The notes beneath the pieces are model-generated. The model was not told the DNA's origin, ran no database searches, and saw only the letters and a program-made list of their open reading frames with translations. The position numbers and the translations under genes are program-made. From the NCBI GenBank assembly GCA_015661855.1, contig DQVH01000022.1:1-5321 (forward strand): a stretch of 5,321 nucleotides of DNA, read 5' to 3'. Shown here piece by piece: positions 1 through 5,321 of this stretch. This DNA comes from Desulfurococcales archaeon. GTDB lineage: Archaea > Thermoproteota > Thermoprotei_A > CAZTBM01 > SZUA-1508. Position 1 is the first letter of the stretch; every line of letters starts with the position of its first letter.

Positions 1-183
1 GTAACTAAGAGTCCACTAACAAACACTATACATGATTCTCAAAGCGGTGGTAAGTGGGGTCTAGAGTTAAAGTTTGCAGGATTTGATGCTATCATAGTTG
101 AGGGTTCTGCAGAGAAACCTGTATGGGTATGGATACATAATGGTAAAGCTGAAATTAGATGTGCACATCACCTATGGGGGTAA
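1..183 (+). CDS. aor: AOR N-terminal fragment (AOR_N domain), open at window edge
   Basis: Frame 1 is open from the first base and encodes the AOR N-terminal domain. It starts at VTKSPLT, followed by DSQSGG and ELKFAGFDAIIVEG, segments typical of the region that holds the pterin. It stops at TAA 181-183 because the run at 176-180 has five Gs where LWG-GKDV requires four. The protein continues in frame 2 from 179 (GKDVHTTTDTI) to about 259, then again in frame 1 from 259 (VACIGPAGENLVRFA, then NDKNRAAGRGG) to about 347. The NDKNRAAGRGG segment is a strongly conserved cofactor-contacting loop of the family. The ATG at 98 in frame 2 is not a real start, since the true frame there is frame 1. Confidence 0.8.
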   Translation, partial: VTKSPLTNTIHDSQSGGKWGLELKFAGFDAIIVEGSAEKPVWVWIHNGKAEIRCAHHLWG

Positions 184-347
184 AGATGTTCATACAACAA
201 CAGATACTATAATTGACGGGTTAAAAGCTGAAATAGGGGATGAAGCTAAAACGTTAAAGTGGCATGTATTGGACCTGCAGGTGAAAACCTTGTTAGATTT
301 GCTACAATAATGAATGATAAGAATAGAGCTGCAGGTAGAGGTGGCAC

Positions 348-872
348 GGAGCAGTACTTGGATCTAAAAAGTTGAAGGCTATTGCAGTACGTGGAATAAT
401 GAAACCTAAACCTGCAGATGAAAGTGTATTTAGAGAGGCTGTAAAGGAGGCTATGGATAAAATTAAGAAGAGTTCAGTAACAAGTCAAGCACTACCAGCC
501 TATGGTACAGTAGTACTAGTGAACATAATTAACAAGCATGGTATATTTCCAACGAGAAACTTTCAAACAGGAGATTCCCAGGAGCTGAGAAGATTAGTGG
601 AGAGAATGGCCGAAACAATACTGGTAAAGGAGAAAGTTAGAGAGGAAGCATGCTGGGGATGCCCAGTAGCGTGTGCAAGATATACTAGAATAACAACACC
701 ACCATGGACTGGTGAGGGTGGTGGACCAGAATATGAGACTATATGGGCTTATGGTGCACAATGTGGAGTAGACAATCTTGAGGCTATTGCTAAAGCAAAC
801 TTCCTATGTAATGAGTTAAGGTTAGACACAATAAGTATGGGCCATGTTATAGGAACACTTCTAGAACTTTAG
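348..872 (+). CDS. aor: AOR middle fragment with three [4Fe-4S] cysteines
   Basis: Frame 3 carries the middle of AOR, from GAVLGSKKLKAIAVRG at 348 to a premature TAG at 870-872. The TTG at 372 could be called as a start but is an internal leucine codon. The cluster motif C-W-G-C-P-V-A-C is at 651-674, giving three of the four cysteine ligands (651, 660 and 672). The GGPEYE segment at 720-737 contains the glutamate matching catalytic Glu313 of P. furiosus AOR (probably the codon at 735). The first pterin motif, DxxGLD in the reference enzyme, reads N-E-L-R-L-D at 810-827, so its glycine is arginine. At 867-872 one missing T turns the expected Leu-Leu-Glu into Leu-stop; the protein continues in frame 2. 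Confidence 0.85.
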   Translation, partial: GAVLGSKKLKAIAVRGIMKPKPADESVFREAVKEAMDKIKKSSVTSQALPAYGTVVLVNIINKHGIFPTRNFQTGDSQELRRLVERMAETILVKEKVREEACWGCPVACARYTRITTPPWTGEGGGPEYETIWAYGAQCGVDNLEAIAKANFLCNELRLDTISMGHVIGTLLEL

Positions 873-1639
873 AGAAAGGTAAAATACCTGAAGAGAAACT
901 ACGTGGTTTAAGAGTTAAATGGGGTTCACCAGAAGCAATAGTAGAGTTAACGTGGAGAACAGCATATAGATCTGGTATAGGTGATGACCTAGCTGAGGGA
1001 GCTAAAAGACTAGCAGAAAAGTATGGTGCACCAGAACTAGCTATGATTGTTAGAGGTCAAGAGCTACCAGCATACGATCCTAGAGGAGCACAAGGTCACG
1101 GACTAGGATATGCTACAAGTAATAGAGGGGGATGTCATCTAAGAGCATACCTAATTGCACCAGAGGTTCTAGGAATACCACAATTAGTTGATAGATTTAG
1201 TACTAAGAATAAGCCTAAACTATTAAAGGAATTCCAAGACTTCTTTGCAGTAGTGGATAGCATGGTTATATATAGATTTACGACATTCGCTATAGGAGTA
1301 GAGGATACTGCTGAAGCACTCTCAGCTATTATGGGTGTAAAGTATACAGTTGAAGATGTAATGAAGATTGGTGAGAGAATATGGAATGCTGAAAGAGCAT
1401 TCAATGTACTATCATTTGGTGATGGGAGAACATACGATACACTACCAAAGAGACTACTAGAAGAACCAATGCCCGAAGGGCCAGCAAAAGGCTATGTTAC
1501 AAAGCTAGGTGAAATGCTGAATGAATACTATAAGGTACGTGGATGGAAGGATGGTAGACCTACAAGAGCTAAATTGGAGAAACTAGACTTAAAGTGGTTA
1601 GCAGACAGATTGGAAGAAGAGGGATTACTACCAGAGTAG
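872..1639 (+). CDS. aor: AOR C-terminal fragment; fourth cluster cysteine replaced by Tyr
   Basis: Frame 2 continues AOR from EKGKIPEEKLRGLRV at 872 to TAG at 1637. The first ATG, at 1043, is internal (AMIVRGQELPAYDPRG). The GHGLGYAT segment at 1094-1117 contains the histidine (CAC at 1097) matching His448 of P. furiosus AOR, followed by SNRGGCH. The second pterin and cluster motif, DxxGLC with the C being Cys494 in P. furiosus, reads D-S-M-V-I-Y at 1256-1273. The ligand cysteine is therefore Tyr (TAT at 1271-1273), one base from TGT. The C-terminus (IGERIWNAERAFN, TLPKRLLEEPMPEGP, YYKVRGW) is well conserved and of normal length. Confidence 0.88.
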   Translation, partial: EKGKIPEEKLRGLRVKWGSPEAIVELTWRTAYRSGIGDDLAEGAKRLAEKYGAPELAMIVRGQELPAYDPRGAQGHGLGYATSNRGGCHLRAYLIAPEVLGIPQLVDRFSTKNKPKLLKEFQDFFAVVDSMVIYRFTTFAIGVEDTAEALSAIMGVKYTVEDVMKIGERIWNAERAFNVLSFGDGRTYDTLPKRLLEEPMPEGPAKGYVTKLGEMLNEYYKVRGWKDGRPTRAKLEKLDLKWLADRLEEEGLLPE

Positions 1640-1690
1640 TAAACCTTTTAATTACTCCCACTTAGTAACCAAAAATGAATTCCAAACACC

Positions 1691-1696
1691 TTTTTT
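1691..1696 (+). terminator. T-run, probable archaeal terminator for AOR
   Basis: Six consecutive Ts within CACCTTTTTTCTCC lie 52 bases after the AOR stop. Archaeal RNA polymerase commonly terminates on T-rich coding-strand runs without a hairpin, and I see no stem here. A shorter TTTT lies at 1646-1649. The run sits directly upstream of the moaD TATA box, so it may separate the two transcription units. Confidence 0.45.
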
Positions 1697-1700
1697 CTCC

Positions 1701-1708
1701 TATAAATT
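1701..1708 (+). promoter_or_regulatory. TATA box for the moaD gene
   Basis: TATAAATT begins 38 bases before the moaD ATG. Initiation about 25 bases downstream, as is usual in archaea, would start the transcript close to the Shine-Dalgarno at 1729 and give a very short leader. The 98-base gap after AOR and the T-run support a separate promoter, although read-through from AOR is possible. Confidence 0.5.
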
Positions 1709-1728
1709 AAACACTAAACATAGCATGT

Positions 1729-1732
1729 GGAG
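1729..1732 (+). promoter_or_regulatory. Shine-Dalgarno GGAG deciding the moaD start
   Basis: GGAG is six bases before the ATG at 1739. An ATG at 1734 lies only one base after it and would read Met-Lys-stop, so 1739 is the start. Confidence 0.6.
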
Positions 1733-1738
1733 AATGAA

Positions 1739-1998
1739 ATGAGAGTTAAAGTGGTGGTCTATTCGTTTCTAAGAGAGAAACTTAGATGGAAAGAGAAAAT
1801 CATAGAGGTTGAAAGGGATAAGGTAACAGTAGGTGATATCATAAATTTAATACCAGATCTTAAAGAGGTTATACGTGGAAACATTGATAAATTTTAATAT
1901 TAGTTAATGGAATTAACATACGCTTACTTAAACAGTTAAAAACTGAGGTAGATAATGGAGCTGAAATAGCGATTTTCCCTCCAGGTGGTGGCGGTTAA
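1739..1998 (+). pseudogene. moaD: MoaD/ThiS-family sulfur carrier, one frameshift
   Basis: The frame from ATG 1739 (MRVKVVVYSFLREKLRWKEK, then TVGDIINLIPDLKEVI) stops at TAA 1895. The next frame continues at once as ILVNGINIRLLKQL, ending AIFPPGGGG before TAA 1996. Adding one T to the run at 1892-1895 restores an 86-residue protein, the normal MoaD length. The fold is the beta-grasp ubiquitin type. The C-terminal Gly-Gly is adenylated and thiocarboxylated by a MoeB-like enzyme, and the thiocarboxylate supplies sulfur, with MoaE, for the molybdopterin dithiolene. Tandem glycines rather than the usual VSGG or similar are seen here. Position next to AOR suggests service to the tungsten cofactor; archaeal relatives can also act in protein tagging or tRNA thiolation. 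The break may be a sequencing error or real decay. Confidence 0.8.
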
Positions 1999-2019
1999 TA
2001 TTGTATTTAATTTATATCC

Positions 2020-2043
2020 TAATGTAGCTTTAAAGCTCTATTA
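2020..2043. terminator. Imperfect palindrome between convergent genes, possible bidirectional terminator
   Basis: The core AGCTTTAAAGCT (2026-2037) is a perfect 12-base palindrome, and outer TAAT/ATTA arms extend it to 24 bases with two central-flank mismatches. It covers the stop codon of the MoeA-PBP gene and lies 22 bases past the moaD stop. The T-rich bases at 2001-2013 just before it (TTGTATTTAATTT) could also end moaD transcription. Length and AT content make a chance occurrence plausible. Confidence 0.25.
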
Positions 2044-4006
2044 CTACTTCTCCCATATCACTTCTAGCTTTATAGCCTGGTGTATTATCTATTACTTTAC
2101 GTAGCCAGTCTGATCTAAGTATTTCAAGAAACTCTTTAACACAGTTCTTACTTAATGCGTCCTTACGTATAATGAAATCATACTCCTCACTCCTTATGGG
2201 TATAAAGTCTAGATTGTACATTTCTGCTACTACTCTTAACCCTATACCTGCATCTGCTTTACCATACTTGATTGCTGATGCTACAGCTGAATGTGTTTTT
2301 GCTTCAATCCAGTAGCCATTAATTCTACTTGTAACCTCATTAAAGCTTAGATGCTTCCTCCTAGCGATATCAGCTATTAGTAGGTCAATTAGTACTCGTG
2401 TACCTGAACCCCTATTCCTATTAATAAATCTAATGTTCTTCTCTATAATGTCCTCAAACGATTTTATGTTTAATGGGTTACCCTTAGCAACAATAATACC
2501 CTGCTCTCTATAGTATCCTCTAACAACTACAATATTTGATAACCCATACTTCTCAATGTAGGGGATATTGTATTCCCCGGTTTCCTCATCTAATAGGTGG
2601 ATACCTGTAATATCGGCTTCACCATTACGAATAGCTATTAGGCCTCCTACTGAACCAACATTTAATAGTCTAACATTATATTTCCCCCTAAGTTTATCGA
2701 GTACTCTTTCAACTATAAAGCAGTGGCTACCTATGAACTCTAAATCTACACCTACTATACCTTCAGTATAGAGGTTTACATCTACACTACTACCCTCCTC
2801 TAACTGTAATGTATTCTCAGGTATCACTATGTATCCATCGCATTTCAGTAGTCTACATATACTTCCACTAGTTATGGTTAGAGGGTATGCTATCCATCTA
2901 TCACTTCTTCTAATTAGTGATACTGGTACTATCGTTCTTCTACCTTTAGCTCCATAAACTCTTGAAGCTAAATATGCTTTTACTACCCTTCTCTCTCCAC
3001 TACCTAAACCAGATAAAGCTCTAATTAACGGTTTGACTATGAGGTTATAGCTTATAATACATGAAATAGGGTATCCCGGTAACCCGAATACAGGCTTACC
3101 ATTTATAACGGCTATCACTGTTGGTTTACCAGGTTTAATATTTAACCCGTGAACTATAACTCCAGGTTCACCTAGCTCATTGAGTACTCTATATACTAAA
3201 TCTCCAACACCTGCTGAAGTACCACCACTAGTTATTACAACGTCATACTCCTTTAACGCTTTAGTTAGAGTTTCCATTAGCCTATTATAGTCATCTGGTA
3301 GTATACCTAGTATGTTTGGTTTTCCACCATCCTCAAGTACTAGTGAGTACAAGGTGTAGCTATTAACATCGTATATTCTACCGTATGTTAAAGGTTTACC
3401 TGGCTCAGTAAGCTCATTACCTGTAGATACTATTGCTACTCTCGGCCTCTTATACACTTTAATGTACCTAATTCCTAGTGCAGCTAATACACCTATAACT
3501 TGTGGTGTTATACGTGTCCCCCTGTAAACTACTGTTTCACCCATCATAACGTCTGATGCTGTAAAGAATATGTTTTCACCTGGAGTTACAGGTTTAAATA
3601 TTTCTACATAGTCTCCTACACGCTTAGTATACTCGACCATTACTACTGCGTTTGCTCCTTGAGGTATTGGTGCACCAGTAGCAACCTCAACACACTCGTA
3701 TGGACCTATACTAATTTTACTTGTAGATCCAGCTTCAATATAGCCTACAACTTTAAGTCTTACAGGGTTATCCTCTCTAGCTCCTACTACATCAATACTT
3801 CTAACAGCATAACCATCAACTGTAGATATATCGTATGGTGGAACATCTATAGGGGCTCTAATATCCTCTGCTAATACTCTTCCATAAGACTCCTCTAATG
3901 GAACAACCTCTATACCTAATGGTTTAAACTCTACATATTCTCTAAGTGTTTTCAGTGCTTCATCTGGTGTAACTAGTTTATGAAATATTACTCTACCCTT
4001 AACCAC
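2030..4006 (-). CDS. moeA: Molybdopterin molybdenumtransferase MoeA fused to a PBP-like domain
   Basis: The 658-residue protein has two parts. Residues ~8-415 are a full MoeA, the cytoplasmic enzyme that inserts molybdate or tungstate into adenylylated molybdopterin. Visible motifs are PIDVPPYDISTVDGYAVR (52-69, with conserved Asp64), GANAVVMVE (118-126), STGNEL (194-199), TSGGTSAGVGD (259-269), KPGKPT (291-296) and GLPGYP (308-313). Residues ~421-650 are a periplasmic-binding-protein-like domain of the kind found fused to archaeal and bacterial MoeA (often labelled MoeA/LysR substrate-binding), with GSVGG (451-455), IHLLDEETGEYN (469-480), FINRNRGSGTR (527-537) and KADAGIGLR (583-591). There is no signal peptide and no helix-turn-helix, so this is neither a secreted protein nor a regulator. 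By inference the domain may sense or deliver oxyanion. The GTG start is the first possible after an in-frame TAA (4010-4012). The gene follows the plain moeA by 47 bases, probably in one operon. Confidence 0.95.
   Translation of the reverse strand: MVKGRVIFHKLVTPDEALKTLREYVEFKPLGIEVVPLEESYGRVLAEDIRAPIDVPPYDISTVDGYAVRSIDVVGAREDNPVRLKVVGYIEAGSTSKISIGPYECVEVATGAPIPQGANAVVMVEYTKRVGDYVEIFKPVTPGENIFFTASDVMMGETVVYRGTRITPQVIGVLAALGIRYIKVYKRPRVAIVSTGNELTEPGKPLTYGRIYDVNSYTLYSLVLEDGGKPNILGILPDDYNRLMETLTKALKEYDVVITSGGTSAGVGDLVYRVLNELGEPGVIVHGLNIKPGKPTVIAVINGKPVFGLPGYPISCIISYNLIVKPLIRALSGLGSGERRVVKAYLASRVYGAKGRRTIVPVSLIRRSDRWIAYPLTITSGSICRLLKCDGYIVIPENTLQLEEGSSVDVNLYTEGIVGVDLEFIGSHCFIVERVLDKLRGKYNVRLLNVGSVGGLIAIRNGEADITGIHLLDEETGEYNIPYIEKYGLSNIVVVRGYYREQGIIVAKGNPLNIKSFEDIIEKNIRFINRNRGSGTRVLIDLLIADIARRKHLSFNEVTSRINGYWIEAKTHSAVASAIKYGKADAGIGLRVVAEMYNLDFIPIRSEEYDFIIRKDALSKNCVKEFLEILRSDWLRKVIDNTPGYKARSDMGEVVIEL
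3637..3697. repeat. 61-bp segment identical to 4944-5004 (copy A, in moeA-PBP)
   Basis: The sequence is base-for-base identical to the matching place in the other moeA gene, in the same frame. It encodes residues 104-123 (ECVEVATGAPIPQGANAVVM) plus one base. Adjacent codons differ (GTC/GCT, TAT/TAC, CGT/AGG) even where the protein is conserved. It looks like a gene-conversion tract between paralogues. Confidence 0.9.
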
Positions 4007-4014
4007 AGCTTAAA

Positions 4015-4019
4015 CACCT
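4015..4019 (-). promoter_or_regulatory. Shine-Dalgarno AGGTG for the MoeA-PBP gene
   Basis: On the minus strand AGGTG lies eight bases before the GTG start at 4006 and matches the core of the archaeal GGAGGTGA signal. This supports the GTG. The 47-base gap (4007-4053) has no convincing TATA box, which favours co-transcription with the upstream moeA. Confidence 0.55.
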
Positions 4020-4053
4020 GTATTACACTAATATTCTATTTAGTATTGAGATT

Positions 4054-5313
4054 CTAGTTAACGATTGGTGATAGTAGTTCGACTTCAACTATATCCCCTT
4101 CATCATATCCTTCAAGATCTTCAGGTACTACTAGTATTCCATTACCTCTAATTAGTGTTGATAGTATTCCTGAACCTGTTAGCATTAATGGTTCTACTTT
4201 TACTTCACCATTCTCTACGTATACTTTAACTCTAACAAACCCTCTTACACCTGGTTCGATGTATACTCTCCTTGTAAGTTTACCTTTAACTTTAGGTTTG
4301 GGTTGAGGTTTAGTACCATAGATATGACAGTATATTTTATCGAATAGTGCTATAAGACCTGTTAAAGCCGCAACAGGGTATCCAGACAACATTATAACTA
4401 GCTTACCATTCTTAACAGCTAAACCTGTTGGTCTACCAGGTTTTATAGCTAAACCGTGAACTAGGATTTCAGGTTGTAATGATTCTACAGCTTTAATAGT
4501 GTAATCTTTTAAGCCAACACTAGTACCACCAGTTGTAACTACCATGTCGGCTTTCTCCAGAAATTCAGCTATACGTTTCCTTATCAACTCATAGTTGTCT
4601 GGTAGTATCTCTATTGAGGTAACGTTTATCCCCCTCTCAATAAGATATGATGCTACCATGTATGTTGTAGATGCTACTATTTTACCCTGTTCCACTCTTC
4701 CACCTAGAGGTACTAGTTCATCACCTATACCTACCACTATAGCGTTAAGTCTCCTATAAACTCTGATACTATCTATATTTGCTGCTGCAAGTAAACCTAT
4801 ATGCCATGGTCTTACAATTTCCCCTCTCCTAATAATTATATCGCCTCTTTTGAGATCTTCACCTTTAAGTGATATGTTAGCTAGTGGTGCTACTGAAGTG
4901 TAAACTTCAACTCTACTATTAGTTATCCTCTTAGTGTACTCAGCCATTACTACTGCGTTTGCTCCTTGAGGTATTGGTGCACCAGTAGCAACCTCAACAC
5001 ACTCAAATCTACCTAAAGAATATTTGTTCGGTGAATCACATACACCCATATAGCCTTTAACTGAGAGTACAACTGGGTTTGATTGTGATGCACTAAAAGT
5101 ATCCTCTGCTCTAACAGCAAATCCATCAACAGCACTACGATTGTATGGTGGGATATCCATAGGTGATCTTATGGTTTCAGCAGAAACTCTACATAGAGCA
5201 CTAAGTATTGGACATACCTCACTAGCAACTTTAATACCCAATTTAGGTAAGATAAGTGAGAGAGCTTTTTCAACAGGTGTTAACTTCTCTAAAAACCTAT
5301 ACCCACACACCAA
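4054..5313 (-). CDS. moeA: Molybdopterin molybdenumtransferase MoeA, stand-alone form
   Basis: About 419 residues, the usual MoeA length, in the standard order: FLEKLTPVEKAL (7-18), PMDIPPYNRSAVDGFAVR (51-68, Asp63), GANAVVMAE (118-126), GEDLKRGD (151-158), GDEL (197-200), TTGGTSVGLKDYT (260-272, Asp270), KPGRPT (291-296), a C-terminal beta domain (~341-419). It should insert tungsten or molybdenum into molybdopterin in the cytoplasm. The loop that is LPGNP or LPGYP in most relatives reads LSGYP (309-313). A TTG at 5311-5313 and a GTG at 5308-5310 are possible starts, but the frame is still open at base 5321, so the true start may be a few codons beyond the window. It is first in the minus-strand pair; its promoter is not visible. 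Six cysteines, two in the N-terminal region (34 and 41), are noticeable but unexplained. Confidence 0.93.
   Translation of the reverse strand: MVCGYRFLEKLTPVEKALSLILPKLGIKVASEVCPILSALCRVSAETIRSPMDIPPYNRSAVDGFAVRAEDTFSASQSNPVVLSVKGYMGVCDSPNKYSLGRFECVEVATGAPIPQGANAVVMAEYTKRITNSRVEVYTSVAPLANISLKGEDLKRGDIIIRRGEIVRPWHIGLLAAANIDSIRVYRRLNAIVVGIGDELVPLGGRVEQGKIVASTTYMVASYLIERGINVTSIEILPDNYELIRKRIAEFLEKADMVVTTGGTSVGLKDYTIKAVESLQPEILVHGLAIKPGRPTGLAVKNGKLVIMLSGYPVAALTGLIALFDKIYCHIYGTKPQPKPKVKGKLTRRVYIEPGVRGFVRVKVYVENGEVKVEPLMLTGSGILSTLIRGNGILVVPEDLEGYDEGDIVEVELLSPIVN
4944..5004. repeat. 61-bp segment identical to 3637-3697 (copy B, in stand-alone moeA)
   Basis: This is the second copy of the exact 61-base match, encoding the same 20 residues in the same frame and at the same place in the MoeA fold. 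Both copies lie on the same strand about 1.3 kb apart, so they could also support recombination between the two genes. Confidence 0.9.
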
Positions 5314-5321
5314 TACTACAC

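Larger units (their letters stand above)
1..1639 (+). pseudogene. aor: Aldehyde:ferredoxin oxidoreductase (tungsten enzyme), 5'-partial, four frameshifts
   Basis: Reading across frames gives about 545 residues of one AOR-family protein. By comparison with the ~605-residue Pyrococcus furiosus enzyme, about 80 N-terminal residues lie outside the window. The family oxidises aldehydes to carboxylic acids in the cytoplasm, passing electrons to ferredoxin through a tungsten-bispyranopterin and a [4Fe-4S] cluster. The reading frame changes four times: an extra G in the run at 176-180 (frame 1 to 2), a missing base near 259 (2 to 1), a missing base near 347 (1 to 3) and a missing T near 868-870 (3 to 2). 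Homology resumes without loss of residues after each change, and there are no other stops. It ends with tandem stops TAG TAA at 1637-1642. Two readings are possible: a recent pseudogene, or homopolymer errors in a draft assembly. The family call is very secure; whether the gene is functional is not. Confidence 0.9.

Noticed and set aside
98..310. ORF of 70 codons starting at ATG 98 in frame 2
   Set aside because: Only its middle (about 179-259) belongs to AOR; the start and the end are out-of-frame readings caused by the indels.
1135..1404. Minus-strand ORF of 89 codons opposite AOR
   Set aside because: It lies entirely opposite conserved AOR coding sequence, and its product resembles no family I recognise.
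867..1897. Programmed -1 frameshifting at CTT-TAG in AOR and TTT-TAA in moaD
   Set aside because: Neither site is a good tandem-slippage heptamer, no downstream structure is apparent, and AOR would need four separate shifts, including one in the opposite sense.
2030..2746. LysR-type transcription regulator reading of the MoeA C-terminal region
   Set aside because: Only a substrate-binding-like fold is present; there is no helix-turn-helix, and the domain is continuous with a complete MoeA.
2568..2771. Plus-strand ORF of 67 codons opposite the MoeA-PBP gene
   Set aside because: It is antisense to conserved PBP-like domain sequence and has low-complexity Ser/Pro composition typical of a shadow frame.
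3659..3874. Plus-strand ORF of 71 codons opposite the MoeA N-terminal region
   Set aside because: It is antisense to conserved MoeA motifs and has no recognisable domain or ribosome binding site.
3637..5004. Transposon or CRISPR-like explanation for the 61-bp repeat
   Set aside because: Both copies are in frame at the same place in homologous proteins, with no inverted ends, spacers or target duplications.

Overview
This AT-rich window looks like part of a tungsten-cofactor locus from a thermophilic archaeon, most likely a low-GC member of the Thermoproteota (crenarchaeal type). The evidence is a tungsten-type aldehyde:ferredoxin oxidoreductase (AOR), two archaeal-style MoeA proteins, GTG/TTG starts, heavy use of AGA/AGG, ATA and CTA codons, a TATA-box promoter and T-run terminators. 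No genus can be named from the sequence alone.

Layout. Bases 1-1639 (+) hold an AOR gene. Its first ~80 codons lie left of the window, and the visible part is split by four single-base indels. About 100 bases with a T-run, a TATA box and a Shine-Dalgarno follow. Bases 1739-1998 (+) hold a MoaD-type ubiquitin-fold sulfur carrier ending in glycines, also broken by a single-base indel. Only 31 bases separate it from two convergent genes on the minus strand. One is a 658-residue MoeA fused to a periplasmic-binding-protein-like domain (4006 down to 2030). Upstream of it in transcription order is a plain 419-residue MoeA (5313 down to 4054, start uncertain at the window edge). The two moeA genes are 47 bases apart and probably one operon, whose promoter is outside the window.

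How the parts fit. MoaD donates sulfur to make the dithiolene of molybdopterin. MoeA inserts tungsten or molybdenum into (adenylylated) molybdopterin. AOR uses the tungsten-bispyranopterin form with a [4Fe-4S] cluster to oxidise aldehydes with ferredoxin as acceptor. The window therefore links cofactor assembly to a cofactor-using enzyme.

Points for a second look: (1) all five frameshifts lie in the AOR-moaD half while 3.2 kb of moeA sequence is intact; (2) the fourth [4Fe-4S] cysteine of AOR appears to be tyrosine, and a pterin-motif glycine is arginine; (3) a 61-bp stretch is identical between the two diverged moeA genes, which suggests gene conversion; (4) a plain MoeA is paired with a MoeA-PBP fusion, which may reflect metal selectivity. 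I found no tRNA, rRNA, CRISPR array or insertion sequence.
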